DNA of 64,000 bases from an uncultured Dehalococcoidia bacterium (GCA_951813535.1 OX638345.1:3960608-4024607), one strand, 5' to 3'; counted from the first letter of the stretch, positions 1 to 9,194 are shown. Numbers and translations: made by a program. The notes: generated by a model from the sequence alone, not told the origin.

Positions 1-357
1 CCGGCAGCCGAAATCACGCCCGTAGGTGATGATGCAGCCGCCCAGGTTGATGAGGTGGCAGCGCAAGGGCAGGTGGCGGTCCACGTCGATGTGGGAACCG
101 TCCACGGATAGCGCGACCCACTCCTGGGGAATCTCCGGCGGCGGCCGGCTGCCCAGCAGGCCCTCGGGACCGGTGCGGGCGGAGATGTAGGGGCGGCGGC
201 CCACCGCGGCGGTGCGGAAGGCGGCCTCGTCGGCGGCTACTTCGAGAGCGCGGTCGACGGCATCGTCCAGGCTCTGGGCTCTGGTTGTGGCGTCATTTAC
301 CACGCCGTCCAGGGAGGACAGCAGCTGTCGGGTGGTGAGGCCCAGATCCAGCGCCAC
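1..357 (-). CDS. NurA-domain nuclease, N-terminal part (runs off window)
   Basis: The reverse strand is open from a GTG at 357 down to base 1. It encodes an alpha-helical N-terminus followed by a stretch containing VALSVDGSHIDVD and a beta-rich run with GGCIITYG. The VDGS motif carries the first metal-binding aspartate of NurA 5'-3' nucleases, which usually act with a HerA-type ATPase in DNA end resection. No ATG exists between the upstream gene's stop and this GTG, and no clear ribosome site is seen, so translation may be coupled to the DUF5679 gene 22 nt upstream. The C-terminus, partner genes and remaining catalytic residues lie outside the window. Family assignment rests on the motif and context. 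Confidence 0.68.
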   Translation of the reverse strand, partial: MALDLGLTTRQLLSSLDGVVNDATTRAQSLDDAVDRALEVAADEAAFRTAAVGRRPYISARTGPEGLLGSRPPPEIPQEWVALSVDGSHIDVDRHLPLRCHLINLGGCIITYGRDFGCR

Positions 358-379
358 GGCTGTGGGATGAGTGAGTCGG

Positions 380-544
380 TCAGGGCAGGACGCCGATGCG
401 GAACTTTTTCGTGCCGCACTCCACGCAGACGGAACGAGTGGCGGGTCGGCCGTTCTTCATGGTGACGGCCTCAATGTCCTGGGACGCGGTCTTGGCCTTG
501 CACTTGACGCAGTAAATCTCAACGCTCGCGGATGGGGTGGTCAT
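380..544 (-). CDS. DUF5679 small zinc-ribbon protein
   Basis: A 54-residue protein with two CxxC pairs (YCVKCKAK near the N-terminus and CVECGTKKF near the C-terminus), separated by the conserved VTMKNGRPATR stretch. This is the whole DUF5679 domain, a single zinc-ribbon fold of unknown function common in Chloroflexota and Actinobacteria. The ATG at 544 is chosen because AGGAG lies about 10 nt upstream. A longer reading frame exists but its extension looks non-coding. It sits just upstream of the NurA gene on the same strand, so the two may be co-transcribed. Nucleic-acid binding is plausible but not shown. Confidence 0.8.
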   Translation of the reverse strand: MTTPSASVEIYCVKCKAKTASQDIEAVTMKNGRPATRSVCVECGTKKFRIGVLP

Positions 545-1038
545 CGTTGACAGCTCCTGGTCCGGGAATGGCGGAGGCAAGTGTACTCCACGGCCGCGGT
601 TTCCCGGCTGATCCGTGGTCAGTGGTTCGCATTTTGATGACACTCGGGCTTTACACCGGCGCGGGGAGGGCCGATACAATGGTTTCACCGCTGCGGGCAG
701 TGCGGCCGACGAACCCCGACTTCTGCCCGCAGCAGACAACCGGATAAGGTTGCATCCCCCCTACAGCGCCTGCTCCCGTCGTTGATTCTCCGGCAGGTGC
801 AGTGGCGCGCCACCGGGCGCATCGTGGTCTCTGCGGCGTCCATCTTCGGCATGAGGCAGCCGGTGAGTGCTCGTTGATGGTGAGTGCTCGTTGGGGGCGA
901 GGGTTCGTTGAAAGGGTGGCGGTGGCCAACGTGACGTTTTCCACCCCTGGGCGAAGCGCCGGCACACCCTGCGGGTCACAAATGGGATGCCCCCAACCTG
1001 ATCCGGTACCCACACCCGTTCGCACGAGAGCCGAATTC
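545..1038. other. Intergenic region between divergent genes
   Basis: Separates the leftward DUF5679 gene from the rightward NYN gene, so it should hold both promoters. A weak TTTACA (650-655) and TACAAT (675-680) pair with a 19-bp spacer points rightward. No convincing gene was found. An upstream extension of the NYN frame (from 802) is open but its composition is not protein-like. Confidence 0.5.
862..895. repeat. Two tandem 17-bp units
   Basis: Two adjacent copies of GGTGAGTGCTCGTTGAT, the second ending GGG instead of GAT (15 of 17 identical). They lie about 145 bp upstream of the NYN start. They could be a regulator site or simple slippage. Confidence 0.6.
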
Positions 1039-1884
1039 ATGAGCCAGCAACCCCAGGGCGTCCTGATCGCCATCGACTGGGAGAACATCCGGCGCGGCGC
1101 GCAGCTCTACCAGCGCGACGTCAGGCCGGCCGAACTGTGCCGGGCCATGCAGGGCGTGGGCCGCATCTTCGGAGAGGTGGCGGGCGGCAAGGCCTTCGGC
1201 GACTGGTCGCTCCAGGCCGGTGATGGGCGGGAGTTCGCCGAGCACGATATCGTCCTGTATCACGCTCCCCGCAGCCGCGCCGGTAAGGACCGGTCGGATC
1301 CGGCCATCCTGCCGGAGGTCTACGAGTGGATCAGGGACCGTGAGGACTGCGGCACGGTGATCCTGGGCTCGGGCGACGCCTGCTATCAGGTCCTGGTGGA
1401 CCGGGCCCGGATCCACGGGCGGCGCATCGTGCTGTGCGCCTTCAGCCGGTCGGTGTCCACTGACATGCTGTCCACGTTGCCGTTCTTTCCGCTTGAGGCC
1501 GAGCTGGGCATTCGGACGGCGGAGCACGGCGACGTCAACGTGACACTCTCCGTGGTCCCAGAGGTCGACGACCCAGACACTGACGATGCGCTGGAGCGTT
1601 TCGTCCGGGAGATGAACCAGTTGGAAGGTCGGCTGAACTTCGTGGGCTACAGCATGCTGTGCAACCAGTGGATGCTGGAATGGGGGATGGGGTGGAACGA
1701 GCAGGAGTGTCGGAGGCTGATTGACCAATACCAGGATGCGGGGATCGTGGAACGCCACGAGGTGGCCAACCACCACAATCCCGATTGGCCCACGTCAGCC
1801 ATACGGCTGGTGCGCGCCAACGAGACGGTGCGCCGTGCATTGGGGTTCAGCGACGGGCCCGTATCAAAACCGGTCCCGGCGTGA
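1039..1884 (+). CDS. NYN (PIN-like) domain protein with C-terminal helical domain
   Basis: 281 residues. The N-terminal half is a NYN/LabA-type PIN-like RNase domain. It has a first-strand IAIDWEN (D13, E15, N16), a central acidic SD (D87) and the GSGDACYQ loop (D113), which match the metal-binding acidic set of NYN nucleases. Residues about 185-275 form a helical, winged-helix-like region resembling the OST-HTH-type modules often fused to NYN domains. ATG 1039 is used because sequence upstream is low quality; the ribosome site is weak (GAGAG). The likely role is RNA processing or decay, with unknown substrates. It is intact and monocistronic. Confidence 0.75.
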   Translation: MSQQPQGVLIAIDWENIRRGAQLYQRDVRPAELCRAMQGVGRIFGEVAGGKAFGDWSLQAGDGREFAEHDIVLYHAPRSRAGKDRSDPAILPEVYEWIRDREDCGTVILGSGDACYQVLVDRARIHGRRIVLCAFSRSVSTDMLSTLPFFPLEAELGIRTAEHGDVNVTLSVVPEVDDPDTDDALERFVREMNQLEGRLNFVGYSMLCNQWMLEWGMGWNEQECRRLIDQYQDAGIVERHEVANHHNPDWPTSAIRLVRANETVRRALGFSDGPVSKPVPA

Positions 1885-2076
1885 TGACGGCGCCGGGACG
1901 GAGAGTCAGATCGAGGGTCTCCTCGACCTCGTTGCGGGTGCGCGTGGCGCTTACCGTGGTGTAGCGGATGTAGGCCACGGCGTTCACCGGTGCGGGCCTG
2001 GTGCTGATTGTGGGTCGACGGCGCGTCCAGGAGACGCTGAACCGGTCGGCAGTCCAGCAGTGAGGAACTTCCACGG

Positions 2077-2105
2077 CGGCAGACTTCACTGCACGAACTC
2101 TGCCA
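2077..2105. repeat. Degenerate copy of the TGGCAGAGTT palindrome
   Basis: CGGCAGACTT, a 9-bp spacer, then AACTCTGCCA. The left arm has two mismatches to the consensus of the 2165, 32403 and 36273 copies. Only 60 bp from the next copy. Confidence 0.5.
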
Positions 2106-2164
2106 GAAAGAAGCACGCCGTCATTAATTGCCCCGAACAACAGCGGGAGCCGGCGGGCCGAAAG

Positions 2165-2191
2165 TGGCAGAGTTGGGCGCAAGCTCTGCCA
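2165..2191. repeat. 27-bp palindrome TGGCAGAGTT-N7-AGCTCTGCCA
   Basis: Ten-base arms with one mismatch around a GGGCGCA loop. It differs from the copy at 36273-36299 by a single base over 27 bp. Flanking G and C extend the stem by one pair. There is no T-run, so it is not a typical terminator. Confidence 0.8.
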
Positions 2192-2398
2192 CGGTTATTT
2201 CAACAACCTGCAGCTGCTTGGCAGCGACTGCGCTCCCTACGTACGCGTGCGATATCCGGTGCTTTCACATGCACCTCTTCTCTCTCCAAGTCGGCTAGAG
2301 CAGGCAAAACACGTCCCCACAAGACGATGAATGGCTCAACCTGCCCGCCACGCGCCGCGACGATACCGGCCATCCCTTCGGACGGCGGTCGGGTATCG

Positions 2399-2680
2399 CG
2401 TCGCGACCCGGATCTATTGGAAGACGGGAAGTCGTACCTCTTCGTAACTCGCACCAATGCTGCGGGCGATGAGCACACGGTGGTTCTTGGCGTGGGAAAT
2501 CTGCCGTTGGATGTGGCGAAAGACATGGACCGGTCCACGGTTTTAGAAAGCGATGACGCTAACCAACTCCGGACCCGCTTCCAGGACGCCATCGACAACC
2601 AGATCGAATACGATCCCAATGAAGTAGAGGAGCCAGTGGAAGGAGAGAGCTCCGGCGGTTCTCGCGACTCGTCGCGCTGA
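2399..2680 (+). pseudogene. Probable C-terminal gene fragment, unknown family
   Basis: An open frame ending at 2680 whose last ~90 residues look like real protein: DLLEDGKSYLFVTR, then a hydrophobic TVVLGVGNLPLDV, then a helix with RTRFQDAIDNQIEYDP and an acidic tail. The same frame upstream of about 2399 has random composition and lacks a start with a ribosome site. I read it as a 5'-truncated gene. I do not recognise the family. Confidence 0.4.
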
Positions 2681-2762
2681 GGAGGTACAGTGCGTTTACG
2701 CAAGAGGCATGAGTCATCCCGTTGGGCAATGCGTCCGGCAACGCGACCGAAACTGGGCGTGG

Positions 2763-3437
2763 TCAGCTGATCTGGTCGAGGTCGTCCAGCAGGCCGTTGC
2801 GCACCGTCCAGAGCACCAAACCCTGCATGGTTTCGAGCCCCAGTTTGTCCTGGATGCGGTAGATGGTGTTGCGAACGGTGACCGGTTTGATTCCCAGCGT
2901 CTCCGCGATGCGGTCGTAGGACAGGCCCATGGCGAAGGAGACCAGGATCTCCCGCTGTCTCTCGGTGAGGCCAGCGTGGTCTGCGGCATCCGCTGCTTTC
3001 GCGCCGCCGCGAATTCCGGCGAACACCCTGGTCACCACGTCAGCGGGCACGCGCAGTTCACCCAGGGCCACGTCCCGCACGGTTGTCAGCAGGCGATCCA
3101 GGCCCGACTCCTTCTGGAGGTATCCGGTCGCGCCGGCGGATATGGCCTCCACCACAGCGTCTTCCTCCGAGGAGGCGGTCAGCATGACGACGCGGGTTTC
3201 CGGAGCGAACTCCATGATCTCCCGGCAGGCCTGCACCCCGTCCTTATTCGGCATCATGACGTCCATGACCACCACCTCCGGGGATACCCGGGCGGCCATC
3301 CGGACCGCCTCCTCACCGTCGCCGGCCTGTGCCACCACCTCGAATTCCCCAGTCTGCTCCAGCACCTGCTTCAGGCCCACCCTCAGGACCGAGTGATCGT
3401 CAACAATCATCACCCTGATGCGTTGGTCCGATGACAT
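2763..3437 (-). CDS. NarL/FixJ-type response regulator
   Basis: 224 residues. The receiver domain (about 6-125) has acidic D13/D14, phospho-acceptor D59 in VMDVMMPN, T87 and K109. The LuxR-type helix-turn-helix spans about 155-215 and includes LTERQREIL and KPVTVRNTIYRIQDKLG. It is co-transcribed with the upstream histidine kinase: the kinase stop is at 3451 and this ATG at 3437, with GAGGAG in the gap. It should be a DNA-binding output regulator for that kinase; its targets are not evident. Broken paralogues of this HTH occur at 12.7 and 21.5 kb. Confidence 0.93.
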   Translation of the reverse strand: MSSDQRIRVMIVDDHSVLRVGLKQVLEQTGEFEVVAQAGDGEEAVRMAARVSPEVVVMDVMMPNKDGVQACREIMEFAPETRVVMLTASSEEDAVVEAISAGATGYLQKESGLDRLLTTVRDVALGELRVPADVVTRVFAGIRGGAKAADAADHAGLTERQREILVSFAMGLSYDRIAETLGIKPVTVRNTIYRIQDKLGLETMQGLVLWTVRNGLLDDLDQIS

Positions 3438-3450
3438 CTCCGTTCTCCTC

Positions 3451-4704
3451 TCAGGCGAGCTGCGCCGACGACGGTACCACGCAGGCCACCGTCGCGCCGC
3501 CCATTGGCCCCCTCTTTTCCACCACGAGACTGCCGCCCAGACGGTGGGCGTCGCGGGTCATGTTGGCGAAGCCGTGGCCCCGATCCGCGTAATCGTCGGG
3601 AAGTCCGGTTCCGTCATCCGACACCGAGAGCCGGATGCCCTCTGCGTCGTAGCGCAGCGCGATGGATACCTGGCCTGCTCCCGCATGCCGGTAGGCGTTG
3701 GTGAGGGCGTTGTGGGCGATTGAAAAGAGCAGGCTCCTGGCCTCAATCGAAAGGGGCGGCTCCACTCCAGACTGAGTCAGTTCAGCGGGCACGGAGGTGA
3801 CGTTGGTGAAGCTGGTGGCGTGGGACCGCAGCACCCGGCCGAGCTCGCGGCCCTGGTAGATGCCGCCCATGTTGATGGGGTGTCGCAGTTCCCAGATCAT
3901 GGACCGGGTCAGCTGAGCCGTCGCCTCCAGGGTGGCGGCCAGTTCGGGATTGGCGTCGCCGCCAAGCCTTTTGGCGGTGTCGATGCCCAGCCCGACCATG
4001 TACGCCGACTGGACGGTGGTGTCGTGGATCGCCTGGGAAAGCTCGGTGCGCTCGCGCTGCAGCGTCCGCTCACGATCGACGGCCTGGCCCCATCTCATGC
4101 GCTCGAACCTGGAGACCAGGTTCACCATCGCCACGATGGCGTACATGATGGCGATGCGAGCCAACAGCGTCTTCTCGTCCCTCGCCGCCATGTCCAGGCC
4201 ATCCCCCGCGGCCAGGCTGATGGCCAGATAGAGCGCGGACACCATGGTCACCCAGGCCATATTGAGCCGGAAGGAGGTGAACATCACCGCGAATCCGGCC
4301 AGCAACGGGTAGAAGAACAGGTGGATGAAGGGGTGGTTGAAGCCGTTGCTGATCGCCGCCGCCGCGGAAATGGTGAACAGGTCCACCGTGAAAACGGCCA
4401 GGATCAAGCGCCATGTGATTGGCCGCCTCGACCGGAGCCGGCAGTAAACGAACCCGTTGAACCCGGCCAGCAGCAGAAGGAGCGACATATAGGCCGCGAA
4501 GAGGGTTGCCCCGTAATGGGCCCGATACACCGTTTCGACGAATACCACGGCGCTCAGGAACCAGTGAACCCGGACCGAAACGGTGGCCACGTATCTGAGG
4601 CCGTCCGGATCGAACTGGTTGAGAGGCCAGTCGCTGACCCGAAAGGCGTGGGCCACCTTCGAGACCGGATGAAGGTTCCGGCTGTGGGCTGACCGGTGGA
4701 ACAT
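3451..4704 (-). CDS. NarL-family membrane sensor histidine kinase
   Basis: 417 residues. The N-terminal half has about six membrane segments (roughly 40-200) with no large periplasmic domain. Next come a HisKA_3 dimerisation helix with ELSQAIHDTTVQS (H227 the likely phospho-acceptor) and a HATPase_c domain with the N-box around N332/N336, DDGTG (363-367) and GHGFANM (376-382). ATG 4704 is chosen over an earlier in-frame ATG because AGGAGG lies 6-8 nt upstream. It forms an operon with the NarL-type regulator 13 nt downstream. The signal may be membrane-associated or intracellular; its nature is unknown. Confidence 0.92.
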   Translation of the reverse strand: MFHRSAHSRNLHPVSKVAHAFRVSDWPLNQFDPDGLRYVATVSVRVHWFLSAVVFVETVYRAHYGATLFAAYMSLLLLLAGFNGFVYCRLRSRRPITWRLILAVFTVDLFTISAAAAISNGFNHPFIHLFFYPLLAGFAVMFTSFRLNMAWVTMVSALYLAISLAAGDGLDMAARDEKTLLARIAIMYAIVAMVNLVSRFERMRWGQAVDRERTLQRERTELSQAIHDTTVQSAYMVGLGIDTAKRLGGDANPELAATLEATAQLTRSMIWELRHPINMGGIYQGRELGRVLRSHATSFTNVTSVPAELTQSGVEPPLSIEARSLLFSIAHNALTNAYRHAGAGQVSIALRYDAEGIRLSVSDDGTGLPDDYADRGHGFANMTRDAHRLGGSLVVEKRGPMGGATVACVVPSSAQLA

Positions 4705-5361
4705 TCCCCCTCCTGAGCGCCGGTGGCATACGCGCGCCTGACGGTCGCGGGCGTTCTGATGCGGACTGCGCGCCAAATGTAATCATCCAAGGATCGCATC
4801 CGCAAGGAGCGCCTGCCCATTGTGGTGGTAGCGATAGTACCCATCAGAGGGTTCGTAGCACCACGCGACGGGCTTCCGAGTGTTGATTCAGACGGTTCTG
4901 AAGGTTCGTCTCCAGACCGCTGGTGGGTACCGGCCGTGGAGGCGCGGTTGGGAGCAGCGCGGGCATCCATGCTGGACAAGCGTGTGCTGTGTGGACATTG
5001 GGGCGAGCGCCTAATGGAGATGGGGCGTCAGGACCTTTATCCGACAGGGAAAAGGTGATTAATATTTTTTGGGCCGCTTGCCATGCATGGACATGTATGG
5101 GATGGAGTCTCGTCAAAGAACACATACCAGAGACAGCCGGCATGGGGACAATCACAGCCCGGACAACGGCCCCCGGGTTCGCTCTGTCGCGGTGAAAACG
5201 CAGAGCGCAGTGGGGGAAACATAAGCGCCTGGTCAGGGGTGTATTTGTTGGGTATTGGCCAGGGCCGAAGCCCTCATGGCATGGAAGCGTCCAATACTTT
5301 ATCGGCGCAACCTAATCTGAGACTGCAGCACTGACGCGGGTCCGACGGGGAATATTGAGGC
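4705..5361. other. Intergenic region, no gene recognised
   Basis: About 650 bp upstream of the kinase operon, probably holding its promoter. An AT-rich patch at 5055-5070 is the only strong composition change. A 7-bp stem CGCTCTG/CAGAGCG lies near 5179-5206. Short open frames here have no ribosome site or recognisable content. Confidence 0.5.
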
Positions 5362-5601
5362 ATGGGAACCACAGAGCTGGCCAACAATACGGTTGAAGAC
5401 GCAATTGACAGCATAAATAGGCAAGAGCGGCTAGCCTCGCTGCCGGGCTCTCCCTCGTTGTCACGGGCGATCCATCGACCTGGAGGCGCGGCGCAGGCGG
5501 ACGGAGATGCGGCGGCCCCTCATCAGGGAGGCGAGCTTCACCAACGGAACAGTCCTCTTGGATTACTTGGTGGCGCCTGCGCGGAGCGTCCACCGCCCTG
5601 A
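5362..5601 (+). pseudogene. Frameshifted small gene upstream of 5664
   Basis: From ATG 5362 the first ~37 residues look like a helical protein (VEDAIDSINRQERLASLPG, then SLSRAI). From about 5475 the coding-like sequence continues in the +1 frame as DLEARRRRTEMRR, then PLIREASFTNGTVLLDYLV and APARSVHRP. One indel near 5470-5476 would join them into a single ~80-residue protein. No function is known. It lies about 60 bp upstream of the 122-residue gene on the same strand, so the two may have been a two-gene unit. Confidence 0.4.
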
Positions 5602-5663
5602 CTCCGGTCAGAGGGTTAGCTCCGGACCGAGGAAGACAAGAGTCAGACAGATATGGAGACGCC

Positions 5664-6032
5664 ATGCAGCCCCGCGAGGAACTGTCAGAAATAGCCGAAG
5701 CCCTGTTTCGCAAACATCTGGAACGCGAGATCGGAACCGTGATCCGGTTCGCACCAATCTCGGCAGAAGCCAGCCACGACGACAAAGGGAGACCGACCTT
5801 CCAAGTCACCATCGTCTACGAAGGCGAGATCGAAGAGACCAACGGCAAGAGTGAAGCTGCGGCCCGCAGCTCAGCGGAGAAGGTGATGGAGGAACTCGGA
5901 CTCCACGCCCTGCCCACCTGGGTCTTCGTCCCCGAGCACGAGTACCCGGGCTACCTGAGGAGGCGGGCGCAAAAACCCCCGGCAACGTTGCGCGAGCGAT
6001 GGTCCACTCGTATGCCTGAAAGGCAACAGTGA
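5664..6032 (+). CDS. Hypothetical protein, 122 residues
   Basis: ATG 5664 has GGAG five bases upstream. The protein starts with a helix (ELSEIAEALFRKHLE), followed by a beta-rich core (TVIRFAPISAE, TFQVTIVYEGEIEE), a second helix (EAAARSSAEKVMEEL) and a tail with TWVFVPEHEYPGYLRRR. This alpha-beta-beta-alpha order suggests a small folded domain, but I do not recognise a family. Coding-like composition and the ribosome site support a real gene. It follows the frameshifted small gene at 5362. Confidence 0.55.
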   Translation: MQPREELSEIAEALFRKHLEREIGTVIRFAPISAEASHDDKGRPTFQVTIVYEGEIEETNGKSEAAARSSAEKVMEELGLHALPTWVFVPEHEYPGYLRRRAQKPPATLRERWSTRMPERQQ

Positions 6033-6502
6033 GCTGACGCGCAAGGCCTTGCCATATCGAGGGCATTCATGGAGCCCAAAGCGCGGTTAGGAACAGTATG
6101 GAGATAACAGCATGAACGGACAGTGGCTGCTCTCCGTAGTTATCCCTGCCACGGGCACGGGTGGCTGGGTCTCGCTTTCAGCAGCGCCGCAACGAGAAAC
6201 AGAACTGCTCCGCTGCCGACAATCACGAGGCACGTGGCCCGATCCGTCCAATCGTCTGCATCACAACAACGGAGCAACAGGGTATGAGCGCCGCAGCAGT
6301 CGCAGACGCCGTCCGTGAGGCCATGGCAACCCGCGAAAGGCACGCCGGCACAAAAGGGCTGGGGCGGAAACCTCGCAAGGTAATGCATGAAACTGCCGAG
6401 ACGACATGTTGCCGCCTTGGTGGCCCGACTGCCGTGTCCGATGGAGCGCGGGCACATCACGAACCGCCACTGCCGGATCAACATCAGAGTGGAGACGAGG
6501 GC

Positions 6503-6760
6503 GTGAAACCGTTGCGCCGGACCACCTTCAGCAGGATCTGGACACGATTCAAGGCGCTCCCGACCGGAGCCAAGCTGATGTTGAGCGTCTTCACGTTCTG
6601 CGGAGCCTACAGCATCGCGCAACTCGTCCAGGGCATTACGGCCGGCCAGATCACGTTCGTCATTGGTGGCGTAGCCTTCGGGGCGCTGAGCGTACCACTC
6701 ATCATCATCGCCTGGCAGGGCCGTGAATCGGACCAGGACGATGCGGACCCGCGGTCATGA
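6503..6760 (+). CDS. Small two-TM membrane protein
   Basis: 85 residues from GTG 6503, which has GGAG 8 nt upstream. A basic N-terminus (KPLRRTTFSRIWTRFKALP) is followed by two hydrophobic segments (LMLSVFTFCGAYSIAQLV and ITFVIGGVAFGALSVPLIIIA) and a charged tail ending DDADPRS. Positive-inside topology predicts both ends cytoplasmic. No family recognised. The open frame extends upstream to 6161 but that part is low-complexity and unlike protein. Neighbours give no clue. Confidence 0.5.
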   Translation: MKPLRRTTFSRIWTRFKALPTGAKLMLSVFTFCGAYSIAQLVQGITAGQITFVIGGVAFGALSVPLIIIAWQGRESDQDDADPRS

Positions 6761-6969
6761 CGCACAATATGGGCATCGAACGTAGGAGCGACCACAGGGA
6801 ATACGCCAGCATGGACGAATCGATTGCGCCCACCCCCACCCGTAGACGGCCACCGCGCTGCCGGACGACGGCGTAAATCGAAAGAACGAACTCAACGGTA
6901 CCAGGGCCGTCGGCGGGCATCGAACGCAAGGTAGCTTCGTGAAGGTCTTCTGACGAGGCCCAAATGATA

Positions 6970-8178
6970 ATGAAATTGCTCAGAGGCCTGCTGTCCAACT
7001 CACCCCATTGCTGGTTGGCGCGGCGTTGCTGATTGCTGCCACAGGGGTTGCGTGCGTGAGCGCGACCAACCCGGTGGAAATCCTCTCGGGCGTTTCCGAC
7101 GACCATATTACGTTCGGTCAATCTGCGGTCTTCAGCGGGCCCGCTCAGGATCTGGGCCGGGATATGCGTCTGGGTATCAAGGTTGCGTTCTACGAGGTGA
7201 ATCAGGCGGGCGGCGTTCACGGCCGCCGGTTGGAACTCAAGACCATGGATGACTCTTACGAGACCGACTACGCTTTGCACACCACCAAGAGGCTCATTGA
7301 GAAGGTCGGAGTTTTCGCCCTGATCGGGGCGGTCGGGACGCCCACGACCCGCGTCTCAAGCCCCCTGGCCCACGAAGCCGGCGTACCGTTTCTTGCCCCG
7401 TTCACCGGGGCGGAGTTCCTGCGCGACCCGGGTCTGGACAACGTGGTCAATCTCCGCGCTTCGTATTACCAGGAAACGGAGGAGATGATCGCCCGCTTGA
7501 CCGAGGACTTGGGGGTAACCCGCGTCGCAGTCCTGTACCAGGACGATCCCTTCGGCGCCAACGGTCTGGAGGGTGTGCGGCGGGCTCTGGAACTCCGCGG
7601 GCTGGAACCGGTGGGGGCCTGGGATTACCAACGGAATTCCGGCGTGGTCAGGCAGGCGGCATCCAGCCTGGTTGAGGTCGACCCTGAAGCGGTCGTATTG
7701 ATCGGCACGCAAGACGCGGTGGCCTCCACGATAAAGCTGGTGATCCGCGACATTCGCCCGGTATTCATGACGGTCTCCTTCGTGGGCGGAACCGCCCTGG
7801 CGAAGGCGGTGGAAGGCCATGGGCGCGGTGTTTATGTCACCCAGGTGGTTCCCTTTCCCGAGGACGCCAGCATGGCCGGTGGTTGCCGACTATCACGCCG
7901 CCCTGGCCCGGTACGATCCCAATGAGGAACCGGGATTTGTCTCCCTGGAAGGATACCTGGCCGGTCGCCTCGCCATCTTCGGTCTTGAGGCCTGTGGTCG
8001 TGAGCTCAGCCGCGAATGCTTCATGGACAGCCTGAATACGACAGGCGTCATCGACCTCGACGGATTTCAGCTCAAATTTGGCCCCAACGACAACCAGGGA
8101 TCGGACTCAGTGTTCCTGACCGTGGTCGGTACGGACGGAGAGTACCGCCAGGTCGATAGGTTTGATCGGCAATACTGA
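6970..8178 (+). pseudogene. ABC substrate-binding protein (Leu/Ile/Val-type), two frameshifts
   Basis: A type-1 periplasmic-binding lipoprotein of the branched-chain amino acid/amide family. ATG 6970 begins a signal peptide (MKLLRGLL). A one-base indel near 6990-7000 moves the frame to PLLVGAALLIAATGVAC, an export signal with a lipobox-like cysteine. The core keeps family landmarks: ITFGQSAVFSGPAQDLG, EVNQAGGVHGRRLEL, VFALIGAVGTPTT, VAVLYQDDPFGANG. A second indel near 7875 shifts from PEDASM to PVVADYHAAL, the C-terminal lobe, ending at 8178. No permease or ATPase genes are nearby. It is either a pseudogene or an assembly artefact with two indels. Confidence 0.8.
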
Positions 8179-8813
8179 ATTGCGCCGGCAGGCTGCTGAC
8201 CCCGCAGGCGTTGGCAGACCCAGACTCCGGGAGCGAACCGCGGACGGTGGCATACAACTCCCATGGACACCGTCGCCAGCAGGATGATCAACATCGCCAT
8301 ATTCATTTATCTGCTTTCCCATCGTCTGCTGGAGGACCATCGCCTGGAGGCACTGGTAAGTTCTGCCCAACCGGCAGTCGATGTCGGGGTACGGTGCCGG
8401 CCCAACAGGGACTGCCTCCAGGTTGGGGTAGTCTGAAGAAGCGGGGCGCGGTCTATGGTGCGTTTTCTCCCATGCTATCCGAGTCCAACGTCCGCTGGTT
8501 CAGTTACGCGATCCGGCGCAGGGTCTCGCGCCCAGTTCGGTCGATGTAGGTGAGTATCGGCATGACCCAGCCAACATGCTGATCATGTCAGCGAAATTGA
8601 TAGCGCCGCACTCGGCAGCGGGGTAAGGCCGTTTGCACTTTCTACACTTTCTATAGGAACGTTCGCGATCGCAGCTGTGATGTTCAGATGAGTTATCGGT
8701 TTTGGCCTTTGGCCAGGCTGCCTTGAAACGGTACATTGGTGAAACAGCAACGGTGGGAACGAATGCGGTGCAACCGTGCACAGTGGGTATCTGGTCGGGC
8801 GGAGGTGCCCGCG
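8179..8813. other. Intergenic region, no gene recognised
   Basis: Several short open frames on both strands have no ribosome site. The reverse strand near 8500-8580 reads HVGWVMPILTYIDRTGRETLRR, which is protein-like and may be a small relic, but I cannot name it. Confidence 0.35.
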
Positions 8814-8987
8814 TTGGTGAACCGACCGTTCAGGTTGCTGCGGGACCGGTTCTGGCCCGGAGACTGGGCCGGACCCTATGAGGCGCACTATGCCGCCTTG
8901 GTCTCGATCTGCGTCCGCTGGTGCGTGGCCGCGCTGTGCGTGGCGTCGGAAGGTTTCTCACTGTCGGTCGCTGGCCCCGACATGTAG
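8814..8987 (+). pseudogene. Truncated N-terminus of a sensor kinase like the 3451-4704 gene
   Basis: A TTG start at 8814 has GGAGG 8 nt upstream. It begins a 57-residue peptide with RLLRDRFWPGDWAGPYEAHY, then AALVSICVRWCVAALCVA, then stops. The pattern (aromatic/acidic segment, then HYAALVSICVRW) matches the start of the first membrane helix of the intact kinase here (RYVATVSVRVHW). I infer that it is the 5' end of a paralogous NarL-type kinase cut off by later rearrangement, possibly by the IS end about 90 bp downstream. The rest of the kinase is absent. Confidence 0.45.
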
Positions 8988-9074
8988 GAACTACCGGTGG
9001 CTCCGTACCACCGACTTGTAGATTCCCTCGCCTACGCTGCTTGAAATGCGCAAAGTCCAGCTCAGTGTGATCAA

Positions 9075-9194
9075 TGATTCTTGCTTTGCCATCCTGCTTA
9101 TGCCTCAACCCACGTGGCTGCCTCCGCATTTTCGGCAACATATTATTTGAGGCAACCACTTCCGTTGGGTAACGTTTTAGGTGAGGCAATGCGG
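9075..9194 (-). repeat. Orphan IS end with transposase start codon
   Basis: Closely resembles 23071-23184, the end beside the broken transposase. It holds MAKQES-like start codons near 9092 on the reverse strand, then two tandem binding-site-like units ending TTTGAGGCAAC and GTGAGGCAATGCGG. Everything beyond the first few codons of the transposase is gone. Confidence 0.65.

Larger units (their letters stand above)
1885..2398. other. Gene-poor region with two palindromic repeats
   Basis: No intact gene. The reverse strand between about 1850 and 2050 is open and reads a beta-rich peptide ending ITPGPVLIRARR, which may be a gene relic, but I recognise no family. Two copies of the window's 27-bp palindrome family lie here. 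Confidence 0.4.

Noticed and set aside
3820-4692. Long open frame opposite the histidine kinase
   Set aside because: It is the complement of the kinase coding sequence in high-GC DNA; kinase motifs and ribosome site fix the real strand.
6757-6876. A 39-codon frame overlapping the stop of the two-TM protein by ATGA
   Set aside because: No recognisable content, Arg/Pro-rich end, and no independent ribosome site.
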